From contig JAXLWL010000002.1 of assembly GCA_046328505.1 (NCBI GenBank), positions 2,480,001 to 2,544,000 on the forward strand: a stretch of DNA of 64,000 nucleotides. The letters run 5' to 3'. Shown piece after piece: positions 1 through 8,393 of this stretch. The notes under the pieces were generated by a model, which saw only the letters and a list, made by a program, of their open reading frames with translations, did no database searches and was not told where the DNA came from. The position numbers were made by a program, and so were the translations under genes. Source of the DNA: JBDHWG01 sp046328505 (GTDB taxonomy: Bacteria; Chloroflexota; Anaerolineae; Epilineales; JAHCIE01). The first letter of the stretch is position 1. Every line of letters begins with the position of its first letter.

Positions 1-1943
1 TGCACCATTGCCTGGGCCTTGCTGTCTTCCAGGATTTCCACCGCCTGATCGGACTGCTGTAGCTCCAGCGCCAGGCTCAGCGCCTGGGCCGACACATGCT
101 GCCGCCCACTATAGAAGGCGCTGTTCCCCTGGGCTGTATATAGCCCACTTCGGCCGCGCCGGATGGAGTCAAGCGCCAGGCGGTAGTAGCTCAGCGCCAC
201 CGGGGCTTGTCCCTGCTGCAGAGCGCAGCGCGCCAGGCCTTGATCCGCACGCCAGGCGAAGTCGGGAAACGTCGGATAAAGAACGGCGCGAGCCGAAGTG
301 AACCAGGCTCGCGCCGTCTCGATCTCCCCCCGCGCCAGGTCGGTCTCGCCCAGACCAACCTCACACAACGCCACATTCGTCGGCCAGGCGCGCGACAAGA
401 ATTCCTGGCGGGCATGCTGGTAGAGCAGCCTGGCCTGCAGCGGGTCCTGATACAGATGGGCGAGGTCGGCCAGGTGCAGCTCACACAGCGCCGCCTGCCC
501 GGGCATTCCTTCGGCGATATACGCACTTCGCGCCTGTTCGAGCATCGCGCGCGCTTGCGCGTCCTGTCCCTGCGCTGCGTAGACGAGGGCCTGGTGAGTG
601 CGGTTGGCCGCCACCAGAACGGATGCACCGAGCGTCGCGAATCCACGCTCCGCAGCGAGGAGAAGCTCTAGCGCGCGGCTGTGTTGGCCTGTGACCAGGA
701 AGATACGCCCCATGTTCTCCGCGCAATGCGCCACACTGAGCGTCAGCCCGGCCTCGGCGAACAAGTCGTGGGCCTGCTGGTGGACTTCCAGCGCCAGGTC
801 ATACAGCCCCAGCATCTCCTGACATTGGGCCAGGTTGGCAGCGCAGCGGGCGGCATGGAGCCGCAATCCAACGCGTTGGCACGCGTCCATCGCTCGCTCA
901 AAGTAGGGTACGGCGTCATCGTAGCGGCTCTGCTCTTTCAGCGCCAGGCCGAGGTTCATGTCGCAATTCGCGACATCCACGACCATGCCATTGTCGTCGA
1001 AGTCCTTGCGCAAGCGGGCGTAAATCGCCAGCGCTTCATCGAGGCGCCCTAACTGGCGGTAGGCATTCGCCGCCAGGCGCTCGCAGTAGAGCAAGTCGCC
1101 GGTCATGTGCTGCGCTTCGAGGATCTGCTTCGCTTGTTGGAGGACAGACAGCGCCGCCCAGTACTCCCCACGATCGATATGCACCACCGCCGCGACGCGC
1201 AGACTTGAAGCCATCTCCACCACCGCAGCGTGCTGGGCGAACGTTTCGTTCGCCCCCGGCAGCCGAGCCAGGGCGTCCTCATAGCGCTGCTCATACGCAT
1301 CGACAAACGCCAGGTGAATATCACAGCGTGCGACATCGAGCGGTTCCCGCGCCACCTTGAAAGCGGCGCGCGCTCTTTGGCCCCACAAGCGGGCATTCAA
1401 GTAGTGTCCCTGACCGAGGTAGACCCTGGCGCGCAAGAGGCACAGCCGCCCGCGCTCCCTATTGTCCTGAACGTTCTCGGCCAACTGACAAATCGCCAGC
1501 GCCTCGGCGTGCCGGTTCAGGTGGCACAGGGCCGTCGCCAGGGCCAACCGATACGCATTGGCCGGCGCCGCATCAGGCTGCCGGGCCAAGATTGGTTGAA
1601 TCCCCAGGCACACTCCGAGGGCCTCGGCCCACGCTCCCCAGTAGCTCGCGACCTCCGCGAACGCTAACCCACACTGCGCCCGCGCGACGTCGTCGCCACT
1701 CTCCGTGACCAGCGCGTAGGCGAGTCGCGCCCGGACATAGCTTTCGTAGGGCGACCGATACATCGACCGCCGCGCCTGCGCCGCCTGATACACCCAGGCA
1801 GCCGGCTGGCTCACGTCGGGGCGCACGAGGGCGCGCAGCTCGCTTTCGGCGTCGGCGAGCGCGAGGCCTTCCAGGCACACACGGCGCGTCAGGTGGTCGT
1901 GGTGGGCGAGCTGAGACTCGGCCAACGTCGCTGAGAGGGTCAT
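1..1943 (-). CDS. TPR-repeat protein, partial; probably TPR-CHAT
   Basis: The minus-strand frame stays open from the ATG at 1943 to the left edge (about 647 codons, C-terminus missing). The visible part is almost wholly alpha-helical tetratricopeptide-like repeats, with units such as ALAICQLAEN and AVPYFERAMDACQRVG. The last visible stretch (ALELQQSDQAVEILEDSKAQ) matches the segment that precedes the caspase-like CHAT peptidase domain in bacterial TPR-CHAT proteins, so a CHAT domain probably lies just outside; that is inference. The start codon overlaps the stop of the zf-HC2 gene (ATGA), so the two are translationally coupled. TPR arrays are protein-protein scaffolds. An alternative is a plain TPR protein or regulator without a peptidase. 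Confidence 0.75.
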   Translation of the reverse strand, partial: MTLSATLAESQLAHHDHLTRRVCLEGLALADAESELRALVRPDVSQPAAWVYQAAQARRSMYRSPYESYVRARLAYALVTESGDDVARAQCGLAFAEVASYWGAWAEALGVCLGIQPILARQPDAAPANAYRLALATALCHLNRHAEALAICQLAENVQDNRERGRLCLLRARVYLGQGHYLNARLWGQRARAAFKVAREPLDVARCDIHLAFVDAYEQRYEDALARLPGANETFAQHAAVVEMASSLRVAAVVHIDRGEYWAALSVLQQAKQILEAQHMTGDLLYCERLAANAYRQLGRLDEALAIYARLRKDFDDNGMVVDVANCDMNLGLALKEQSRYDDAVPYFERAMDACQRVGLRLHAARCAANLAQCQEMLGLYDLALEVHQQAHDLFAEAGLTLSVAHCAENMGRIFLVTGQHSRALELLLAAERGFATLGASVLVAANRTHQALVYAAQGQDAQARAMLEQARSAYIAEGMPGQAALCELHLADLAHLYQDPLQARLLYQHARQEFLSRAWPTNVALCEVGLGETDLARGEIETARAWFTSARAVLYPTFPDFAWRADQGLARCALQQGQAPVALSYYRLALDSIRRGRSGLYTAQGNSAFYSGRQHVSAQALSLALELQQSDQAVEILEDSKAQAMV

Positions 1944-2779
1944 ACGTCGACAGGTCCGATGGTAAGGTAGAGCGGCTCGGACGACTCATTCGCATGAGCC
2001 GTGAGCCAGGCCGGCGGAACATCCGCGAATATGGCTTCACCCGCATCATTGATCAGCGCTTGTCGCGGCGCTTCCCCGTTGTAGCTCAGCGTAGCGCGTA
2101 GCGGACCGGTTGGCTTCGACGCCGCCAGAGAGAGGAGCACGTCCCAGGTCTCGTTCTCGCCCGGCGACTGGCGCTGGAGCTCGACGCTGACGACCCAGTT
2201 CTCCTCTTCGACGATGTCATCGACGACGACATAGCGCGTGGCAGGGGTGTTATTCTGCGGCGCCGAACGCGCCCAGGCAGCAGCCGGCGGGGCCAGCAGC
2301 GACGACATATACGCCTGGCTAATAGCAACCGCCGCCGACAGACGCTGCTGCGCGTCGCGCATCGTATGAATCGTCCACGTGAGGAGCTGGGGGAAGGCGG
2401 GTTGGGGATGCAGGAACGGAAGCTGGAATGAGGGATAGGTTGTCGGCTCCGGAAGCTCACCGTTCTGCTCCGCGAGAAGGAGATAGCGCAGCTCGCGATA
2501 GACAGCGTCGCAGCGAGGGCAGTCAGCCAGGTGGCGGCGCACCCATGACTGACGCGTCGGGTCGAGCCGCCCGCCCAGTTCGTCGGACACATACTGGGGA
2601 AGCACCTCTGTCACGAAATCACACTCTCGACCGGCCTCTTCGACCTGCGTGAGCAGTTGAGTGAGCTGAGATTGACAATCCTCACATGTTTCCAGGTGCT
2701 CACGGGTAGCCTGGTACTCAGCCGCTGTCGCGGAAGACTGACTGCCGGCAAGAATTTGCCGAGCTTCTAGACACTTCAT
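1940..2779 (-). CDS. Soluble protein with two zf-HC2 (anti-sigma-type) zinc modules
   Basis: A 279-residue protein. Two tandem zf-HC2 modules are visible: C3...H28-x3-C32-x2-C35 and C53...H83-x3-C87-x2-C90, the ligand spacing of zinc-binding anti-sigma factors. No transmembrane helix follows, unlike classical membrane anti-sigma factors. The C-terminal half is rich in predicted beta strands (RYVVVDDIVEEENWVVSVEL). The ATG at 2779 is preferred to a GTG two codons upstream because a GGGGG purine run sits 5 nt before it. The gene overlaps the TPR gene by ATGA and follows the sigma-factor and membrane-protein genes on the same strand, so it probably binds that sigma factor (inference). Confidence 0.8.
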   Translation of the reverse strand: MKCLEARQILAGSQSSATAAEYQATREHLETCEDCQSQLTQLLTQVEEAGRECDFVTEVLPQYVSDELGGRLDPTRQSWVRRHLADCPRCDAVYRELRYLLLAEQNGELPEPTTYPSFQLPFLHPQPAFPQLLTWTIHTMRDAQQRLSAAVAISQAYMSSLLAPPAAAWARSAPQNNTPATRYVVVDDIVEEENWVVSVELQRQSPGENETWDVLLSLAASKPTGPLRATLSYNGEAPRQALINDAGEAIFADVPPAWLTAHANESSEPLYLTIGPVDV

Positions 2780-2880
2780 ACCCACCCCCTCGAGAGCGAC
2801 TAATGAGCTTTGAGAGGGTTTTGTGCCATCTCAGCGCTCATTAGCCGTTCCGATTTAGTGCGCTCCGCTGGCGACAAACA

Positions 2881-3243
2881 TCACGCCGTTCGCTCGGTGA
2901 GAGCCGCCACAAAGCTGAACCCAAGCACAATCGCGGTGATCGTCCACACAACGCTGCCGGCGAGGCCAACCCAAAAGATCACACTCGTCAGCCAACTCTC
3001 GTATAGCCCACCGGCTGCTATGATCGACGGCATGACGGACTCTGATGCCAGCTTCCAGTACAGGAAAGGACCCGCCAGCGGGATCAGCCCGACCACGCTT
3101 GTAAAGCCCGTTGCCACCCAGAGGAGCATCGTCCACAACCCGCCTGTGAGCGTCCCATACACCAGACACCCGACGGCGAAGGCGAGGACGGCCAAAACCA
3201 TACCACAGCCGACATTCAAGCAGCCCTGAGACTCGTTCGACAT
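2881..3243 (-). CDS. Small polytopic membrane protein, unknown function
   Basis: A 120-residue hydrophobic protein starting MSNESQGC with a strong GGGAGG ribosome site 6 nt before the ATG. Three to four membrane segments can be picked out (about residues 13-34, 36-58, 72-92 and 93-115). A short hydrophilic N-terminus carries cysteines (GCLNVGCG). No family is recognised. It lies between a sigma-factor gene and a zinc-finger gene on the same strand. One reading is that it supplies the membrane component that the neighbouring soluble zf-HC2 protein lacks, but the sequence does not prove this. Confidence 0.6.
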   Translation of the reverse strand: MSNESQGCLNVGCGMVLAVLAFAVGCLVYGTLTGGLWTMLLWVATGFTSVVGLIPLAGPFLYWKLASESVMPSIIAAGGLYESWLTSVIFWVGLAGSVVWTITAIVLGFSFVAALTERTA

Positions 3244-3464
3244 GGTAACCTCCCTTACAGGTTCTCATAGAAGTCGACCGTTGGCTTACCAGGCGAACCC
3301 TGGTTACCTTTGACTACCTAAGAGCTGTCCTTCGTGGTGAGATTACAGTTTTGGTAGTCAATTTTAGGGCGAGTGCTGAAGGAGTGGCATGCCGTCCGCT
3401 TCGTCGCTCTCTACAATGCTAATGTGGTCTGGCGACTGTTTTCTTGCACCTCATGCACAAAAGA
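3244..3464. other. Intergenic region with a small hairpin
   Basis: This 221-nt gap separates the sigma-factor gene from the membrane-protein gene. It holds a 6-bp hairpin (ACCAGG / CCTGGT, 3288-3304) and a wider inverted pair GACTACC / GGTAGTC near 3315-3360. No T-tract follows the hairpin on the minus strand, so termination is doubtful. A TACAAT hexamer lies near 3413. No open frame of interest was seen. Confidence 0.35.
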
Positions 3465-4274
3465 TCATCTTCGTTGGCGCTCTGCGATAATCTCGTAGAG
3501 CGCGCGCAGTGCGCGGTTCTTAAGGTTGTAGACAGCCTGCGGCGTTCTGCCGAGGCGTTCCGCGATCTCGACAACCGGCAATCCCTCGAGAAACTCGTAC
3601 TCAATAACACGGCGCTGGGCCTCGCTGTCCACCTGTTCCAGGGCTTCTAGCACCCATAGGCTGCGCTCGATACTTCTAATGTCAGGAAGCTCTGCCAACT
3701 CTAGGCTATCCTCTGTCTCATCGGGCAAGACATTGTGCGGATTGTTGAGAGGGTTAGGGCGCGAGAGGGCGCCGGCTACTCTGTTGCGTAGGATCAGGAA
3801 ACTCCAGGCATCGAACGGGCAATCATACGGGAATGGGTGCTCGAAGATGATCAAGGCGGTATCTTGGACGACTTCTTGTGCTCGCTCCTCTGCCTGTTCA
3901 CCGTCCCAGCCACGTTGGCGTAACAAGGAAGTGGCTGCCCTGTATAAACGTTGTGTCAACAATTCCCAAGTCTGCCCATCCCCTTGCCTAAGCAAAGCGA
4001 TCATCGAATGCTGTTCAAGATAGTGCTGCGTGACGATTTGGGTGTACTCTTCCTCCGTCAGCGCCCCATCATGATACTTTTGCACCCGTGTGAACCGTCC
4101 CGACTCAACATTTCGCCTGACAATCACCTCGATATGCGCTTGGGCGTCTTGTGTCGCGATGTTATGATGCCCCGTCGATGAGGAGAGTTGGTTGGACATT
4201 GCTCTCTCGCAATCAGCCTTCTGAGCCCCTGACAGGTTAGCATGTACTTGTCTAGCCTCTGGGGATGTTCCCAT
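3465..4274 (-). CDS. Sigma-70 family (ECF-like) RNA polymerase sigma factor
   Basis: About 269 residues. Region 2 is visible in the middle: a stretch beginning WELLTQRLYRAATSLLRQRG, then EERAQEVVQDTALIIFE and WSFLILRNRVAGALSR. Region 4 lies at the C-terminus, with the helix-turn-helix VVEIAERLGRTPQAVYNLKN. The N-terminal hundred residues are an unusual extension for an ECF sigma. The ATG at 4274 is chosen because a GGGGGG run lies 4 nt upstream; the frame extends 24 codons further but those codons read through this ribosome site. It heads a same-strand group with a membrane protein, a zf-HC2 protein and a TPR protein, and probably directs a specific regulon controlled by the zinc-finger protein. 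Confidence 0.85.
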   Translation of the reverse strand: MGTSPEARQVHANLSGAQKADCERAMSNQLSSSTGHHNIATQDAQAHIEVIVRRNVESGRFTRVQKYHDGALTEEEYTQIVTQHYLEQHSMIALLRQGDGQTWELLTQRLYRAATSLLRQRGWDGEQAEERAQEVVQDTALIIFEHPFPYDCPFDAWSFLILRNRVAGALSRPNPLNNPHNVLPDETEDSLELAELPDIRSIERSLWVLEALEQVDSEAQRRVIEYEFLEGLPVVEIAERLGRTPQAVYNLKNRALRALYEIIAERQRR

Positions 4275-4381
4275 TCTACCCCCCTTTCTACATCCTGTAT
4301 AGAGGTAGACGTAGAAGTTTTTCCACCTAGGGTTTGGCTTTGACAACCAAGCCTACCTGATTCATCTACTGCAGGACTCGA

Positions 4382-5002
4382 TTAAGCGGCTCGCGTAGTT
4401 ACTGAGTGCGGGGAAGCCGTGAGGGCGAGGACACGCGCAACAAGGTCGGCAGACACCGGGGTACCCGAGTTGTCCAGTATAAAGTCGCATTTAGCTCGCT
4501 GAGCCTCCACAATGGCAGCCTCCTGCGTATGCTTACTCGCAATCCGGTGCAATACCTCTTGTCTGGACATACCTGCCAGCCACCCTTCGGTTTCGACCCG
4601 AGCCAGTTGTCGAGCATCAGCCTCGGCTTGGGATGTCTCGATCCAGAACTGCCTTGTGTTGGGGTACTCGCATACGACGCGCAGGTGCCCCGCGAGGACA
4701 CCCTCGACAATGATGATGGGCCTAGGAAGAAGGGCAATCGGCGTGTCGCGCCTGCGAGTTATCTGGCTGTAGCCCATGTAGGTCACCGGCTGACCTGCCA
4801 ATAGGGCGGACACATATGCGTCAGCTGCTTCCAGATCGAATTTGTCAAGGAACGCGGGGCTGCGCCGGTTGCGCTGCTCGATAAGCGTCGTATCCTGCTC
4901 GAATACAACCGCACTCATTGTTTCGGCTAGCAGTCTCGCAAGGGTTGTTTTACCCGAACCTGATTGGCCGACAAACACAACAAGAAGGCGCTCGCTAGAC
5001 AT
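4382..5002 (-). CDS. Uridine-kinase-like P-loop kinase
   Basis: A 206-residue protein with a Walker A motif at residues 12-20 (GQSGSGKTT), an acidic substrate-site stretch (DKFDLEAADAY), and RPIIIVEGVLAG, matching the second-strand motif of the uridine kinase / phosphoribulokinase family. Such enzymes phosphorylate a nucleoside or small hydroxylated substrate with ATP in the cytoplasm. The length fits the family. The substrate is not determined here. It lies 107 nt upstream of the sigma-factor gene on the same strand and may be co-transcribed. Confidence 0.75.
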   Translation of the reverse strand: MSSERLLVVFVGQSGSGKTTLARLLAETMSAVVFEQDTTLIEQRNRRSPAFLDKFDLEAADAYVSALLAGQPVTYMGYSQITRRRDTPIALLPRPIIIVEGVLAGHLRVVCEYPNTRQFWIETSQAEADARQLARVETEGWLAGMSRQEVLHRIASKHTQEAAIVEAQRAKCDFILDNSGTPVSADLVARVLALTASPHSVTTRAA

Positions 5003-5245
5003 GTATATAGTCTCCCCTCTTGCAGCCGATCATTCCGGCGTCGCCCGGCGGACGCCACCGGGCAGCAGTGGATGGTGCACGTTCGCTCCATCTACTTACC
5101 GAAGATCATCGAGCCACCTCTGGATTACAGATGCCGCTCACTTATGCTGGAATAAGGGAGGATGAAGCGCATGCTCGGCTGTCGTCGTCAATCATCACGA
5201 GACCCAGCGAAAGGCCGTGGCGCACAACGACACGTATGGAATTGG
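5003..5245. other. Gene-free region left of the insertion sequence
   Basis: No convincing coding frame, RNA or repeat is seen here. The stretch ends at the target-site duplication of the insertion sequence. Joined to the sequence right of 6746 it reads continuously toward the promoter-like TATACT (6777-6782) of the EamA remnant, so it was probably the upstream region of that gene before insertion. Confidence 0.4.
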
Positions 5246-5254
5246 GTACGCAAG
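5246..5254 (+). repeat. Left copy of 9-bp target-site duplication
   Basis: GTACGCAAG occurs here and again at 6738-6746, exactly outside the two ends of the insertion sequence. Confidence 0.9.
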
Positions 5255-5279
5255 GGGCGCATAAGTGATTGGTAGAAGG
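5255..5279 (+). repeat. Left terminal inverted repeat of the IS
   Basis: Begins GGGCGCATAAGTGATTGG and pairs with the reverse complement of 6713-6737. Roughly 21 of 25 positions match when one single-base gap is allowed in each arm. Confidence 0.85.
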
Positions 5280-5325
5280 GGAAAAGGGTGGTATGCTCAA
5301 GGCTCTGACGATACAGGAGGGAGCC

Positions 5326-6712
5326 ATGGGCAAGAAGAGCGGGACGTGAGGGATAGATGCGGACGAGGAACTGAGCGAGCAGCTGCAGCGAGCCGTAGAT
5401 GCTGAGGTGAAGCGGTTGGCAGAGTGGTCGAGCCAGCGAAAGAAGCCGCACACGTTGGGGGAGATGGAACAAGAGGTGCTGGCGGCGTTGCGACGGCTGG
5501 GGCCAGAATTGATGGAAGGGCTGATCGAGAGCGAGGCGGACGAGGCCTCGCTTTCCCCCCCAGTGCGCGTGCGGCGAGGCGATGAAGGTGCTGCAAGAGC
5601 GACCGAAGCGGATCCTGACGCTGACGGGTGAAGTGAAGCTGAAGCGGGCGTACTACTATCATGGTCGGTGTCATTCCCATGCGGTAGCCTTGGACCAGCA
5701 GTTAGGATTGGGCGCGAGCAGCCTGAGCCCTGGGCTAGAGGAAGCGGTGTGCCTGGCCAGCGCTCATCTGCCGTTCGAGGAAGCGGTACGCCTCATCGAG
5801 CGCTTGAGTGGGGTGGCGGTCTCGCATACGACAGCGCAACAAGTGGCGGAGGCGGTGGGCGAGGAGATCGCCCAAGCGCAGCAGGCGGAATGCGAAGCGG
5901 CATGGGCAGGACATCTACCGCCTGTACCGAGGCAAGCGCCCGAGCGGCTGTATGTGAGTGTGGACGGCATCATCGTGTGTCAGCAAGACGGTTGGCATGA
6001 ACTCAAGGTGGCGACGTGCTACGAGGTCGAGCGCCGCGTGCCGACGACGGAGCATCCCGAAGGCGAACTGCATGCCAAGACCCCAACGTATCTGGCAACC
6101 CAGGCCGAAGCGCGGGAGTTTGGCAAAGCCGTGTGGGTCGAGGCCGTCAAACGTGGAGTGGATCAGGCGCGGGAAGTGGTGATGGTGGGGGATGGGGCGG
6201 CATGGATCTGGAACATCGCCTACAGCCAATTCGGGGCCTATCGGTTGGTGGAGATTGTGGACTGGTATCATGCCGCGCAACACGTTTGGGAGGTCGGTAA
6301 CGCCCTGTACGGAGAAGGCAGCGCCGCGACCAAGACGTGGGTGAAGGCGCGGCTCGACGAGCTGTGGAACGGTCACCTCGATACCATGCTGGCGGCCTTT
6401 GATGACGCGGCGACTTTCCGTCCCTCGGCGCAAGCGGTGGTGGCCGAACAACGAGCCTACTTTGAGACCCACCGCCAGCGGATGCGCTACGCCGACTTTC
6501 GAGCCCAGGGCTATCAGATCGGCAGCGGCTCCGTCGAGAGCGCCTGCAAGCGCGTTGTGGCGTTGCGTCTCAAACAGGCCGGGATGCGCTGGTCAGCCAA
6601 GGGCGCGAAGGCCATCGCCCACCTACGTGCTCTGGTTCTCTCGCACCGCTGGGACACTTTCTGGCGCCTGCGCCGACCGCCCCAGCGTCACTATCACCGC
6701 CTCGCCGTCTAG
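5326..6712 (+). pseudogene. ISKra4-family transposase, interrupted by a stop and a frameshift
   Basis: Translation probably began at the ATG at 5326, behind an AGGAGGG ribosome site. Seven codons later an in-frame TGA (5347-5349) interrupts the frame, which then continues as an N-terminal helical region. At a run of seven C (5555-5561) the reading frame moves by +1 into the main body, which opens with a CxC element and runs to 6712. The body keeps the DDE-type acidic residues (SVDGIIV, VGDGAAW, GSGSVESACK) and the family hallmark RLKQAGMRWS. The TGA is probably a CGA-to-TGA change. The C-run could be a programmed slip, an indel or an assembly error. Without recoding no full protein is made. 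Confidence 0.85.
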
Positions 6713-6737
6713 CCTTTTACAATTACTTGATGCACCC
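6713..6737 (-). repeat. Right terminal inverted repeat of the IS
   Basis: Its reverse complement begins GGGTGCATCAAGTAATTG, matching the left end. It starts right after the transposase stop codon. Confidence 0.85.
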
Positions 6738-6746
6738 GTACGCAAG
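6738..6746 (+). repeat. Right copy of 9-bp target-site duplication
   Basis: GTACGCAAG, identical to 5246-5254. Confidence 0.9.
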
Positions 6747-6861
6747 AACTGGATAGCGTTTGGAGGCGTTCTGGGGTATACTGTCGGCACGGATTGCTCA
6801 AGTGTACATTGTTTCGCCGAGAAGCCGGCGCCGTGATGCGCCGGCTCGATATTTCGGGAGG

Positions 6862-7125
6862 ATGGCTGTGAAGGCACGCGCACTTGGCGCACTGTTGCTA
6901 CTGGGGTTCATTTGGGGTGCGTCGTATCTATTCATCAAGGTCGCGGTGCAGGTTTTCCCGCGCGCAACACTCGTCAGCTTGCGCGTCTTCCTCGCGGCAA
7001 TGGTCAGCCTGGCCATTCTGCGGCTGCGGCACATTCCTCTTCCATCTACGCGAGCCGCATGGACGAGTTTCGCCGTCATGGGGCTGTTCAACGCCGCTGT
7101 GCCCTACAGTCTTATAACAATCTAG
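6862..7125 (+). pseudogene. N-terminal fragment of an EamA/DMT-family transporter
   Basis: An 87-codon frame behind a GGGAGG ribosome site encodes the first three membrane helices typical of EamA drug/metabolite transporters (GALLLLGFIWGASYLFIKVA and FAVMGLFNAAVPYSLI). It stops at the point where full-length members continue with the fourth helix. About 200 further residues are missing and are not found downstream in any frame. A TATACT hexamer (6777-6782) and an 8-bp GC hairpin (6824-6845) lie in the leader. The downstream sequence belongs to an oppositely oriented toxin-antitoxin remnant, which suggests a deletion removed the rest. Confidence 0.75.
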
Positions 7126-7154
7126 AAGTAAGCCACAACAATGTTGATTTCAGG

Positions 7155-7385
7155 CTATGCCATGGTTTCGGGCGGCTCTTGCAGCTGGACCTCGCCTGAC
7201 TCGGTCACCGAATGCAGCAGTAGCGTCTGGTTAAACCGGCCCAGGCACCGAATCATGTCGGCAATCTCCGCAACCACCGGTTCTGCTGTTGGCTTGCGCT
7301 GATCTGGCGCCAGAGCATAATCGTCACGTCTCTCGCCACACATGAGTGCAGCCCAGGGATCAATTTCGCTGAGGTAGCGGCTCAT
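7155..7385 (-). CDS. Small hypothetical protein downstream of the toxin remnant
   Basis: A 76-residue frame starting MSRYLSEIDPWAALM, 30 nt after the end of the decayed PIN gene on the same strand. It is hydrophilic, without membrane segments or a recognised motif. It may be a third member of the toxin-antitoxin transcription unit or a chance frame in decaying sequence. Confidence 0.35.
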   Translation of the reverse strand: MSRYLSEIDPWAALMCGERRDDYALAPDQRKPTAEPVVAEIADMIRCLGRFNQTLLLHSVTESGEVQLQEPPETMA

Positions 7386-7415
7386 AGGTTGGTGATGCGG
7401 AGCGTGGGCTTGCTC

Positions 7416-7872
7416 TCATGTCGGATACGACAACGGCACAATGGTGATCAGGCGCGCGAAGCGGGCAAAGTCGCCGTGTTATGAGTGAGAAGATGACGGA
7501 TGCGATGGGCTTGCATCGTCGCTACGATGTTCGCTTCGTAGACTTGTTTGCCCCCGACAACGACCGTCTGAAGGATAGCGATTAGGTTGTCCAGCACCGT
7601 GGGATTGTCTTCCACGACCTTGAACTGCGTGCGAAAGAGACGCACGTTTGCACGACTTGAGCTAATGGAACGCCGGGTCCAGTTTGGCCGGCGCGAGTCG
7701 TCGCCGCCAGATACTCACGCAGAATCTGCGGGCTTATCACCAGGTCGATCCCCTTTTGGCGAGAGGTGTTCAGCCAATCTCTCACTACGCTATGCCACGG
7801 CGACAAGGTATCGGTTGCGTACATCAGCACGTTGGTGTCGATGGAGAGCGGGCTAGCGACCATCGTCGCCAT
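7416..7872 (-). pseudogene. PIN-domain (VapC-like) toxin with two frameshifts
   Basis: The N-terminal part reads SIDTNVLMYATDTLSPWH and ISPQILREYLAATTR, the first acidic strand and central helix of a PIN ribonuclease. Around 7640-7650 the frame shifts, and the homologous continuation FKVVEDNPTVLDNLI and GGKQVYEANIVATMQAH appears in another frame. Near 7455-7470 a second shift is needed to recover an ending of the DFARFARLITIVP type that stops at 7416. PIN toxins cleave RNA using a cluster of acidic residues; here no single frame covers the domain. The gene begins 7 nt after the antitoxin stop, as in a normal toxin-antitoxin pair. Confidence 0.8.
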
Positions 7873-7879
7873 AGAGGTC

Positions 7880-8089
7880 CTAGCGGCGGAAGGTGGCGTC
7901 AGCCGCCCAGTTGGTCAAGGCGAAGGTGTGGAGTTGGAGCGGCTCCGGCGTCTGTTCTCTGTAGGCCTGTTGCGCCGTTTCCTCAATGACCAGCACGGCG
8001 CTATGCTCGCCGGGAAGAACGTCGGGCGGCAATTCTAGAATGGCCGTGCCATCAGGCTGAACGGTCAAAGTAACCTCAATTGTTCGCAT
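7880..8089 (-). CDS. Antitoxin-like protein partnered with the PIN remnant
   Basis: A 69-residue protein: MRTIEVTLTVQPDGTAILEL, then PPDVLPGEHSAVLVIEE and a charged tail. The short beta-rich N-terminus resembles small antitoxins found next to PIN genes. It sits 7 nt upstream of the PIN reading frame on the same strand, which is the main reason for the call. The frame is intact although the toxin is broken. Confidence 0.6.
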   Translation of the reverse strand: MRTIEVTLTVQPDGTAILELPPDVLPGEHSAVLVIEETAQQAYREQTPEPLQLHTFALTNWAADATFRR

Positions 8090-8393
8090 CGTTCCTCTCT
8101 CAGAGATTCTTCAATCAGCCTCTATGGCAAGAATTGTAGTCGTTTGGCTAGCCCCTAGCAGGGCTCTTGCCGACGATGAGCCGTATGGCAACAGTCAAGC
8201 AAGTTGCCTTTTGTGTATTTGATGAACGCGATATTCGCATTTGCGTGCGCTGTCGCAAGCCCATCTTGCATTGGACGTAGATAACCTCTCCACTATTGTG
8301 CCTGCAAGTGTACCATGCAAGCCGAGCAGATCAAAGTAGGCGGCAGTTCTGCGGATCCGTGACGCGAGAAAAAGTGGCGCATCCGCAAGGCAC
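8090..8393. other. Gene-poor intergenic region
   Basis: Upstream region of both the antitoxin (minus) and the TauE-like gene (plus). A 34-codon frame (8176-8280, plus) contains ICVRCRKP with a CxxC pair, but it has no ribosome site and is probably a chance or relic frame. No terminator or clear promoter was recognised. Confidence 0.35.

Larger units (their letters stand above)
5255..6737 (+). mobile_element. ISKra4-family insertion sequence (1483 bp)
   Basis: The element is bounded by imperfect 25-bp terminal inverted repeats (5255-5279 and 6713-6737). Both begin GGG, share GCAT, AAGT, ATTG and AAGG blocks, and differ by a few substitutions and one single-base gap in each arm. A 9-bp direct repeat flanks it. 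It carries one transposase region of the ISKra4 type. A duplication of 8-9 bp is what I recall for a subgroup of this family. The ends look intact but the transposase reading frame is interrupted twice, so autonomous movement is doubtful. Confidence 0.9.

Noticed and set aside
8176..8280. 34-codon frame with a CxxC pair
   Set aside because: No ribosome site, no neighbour relation and no recognised family.
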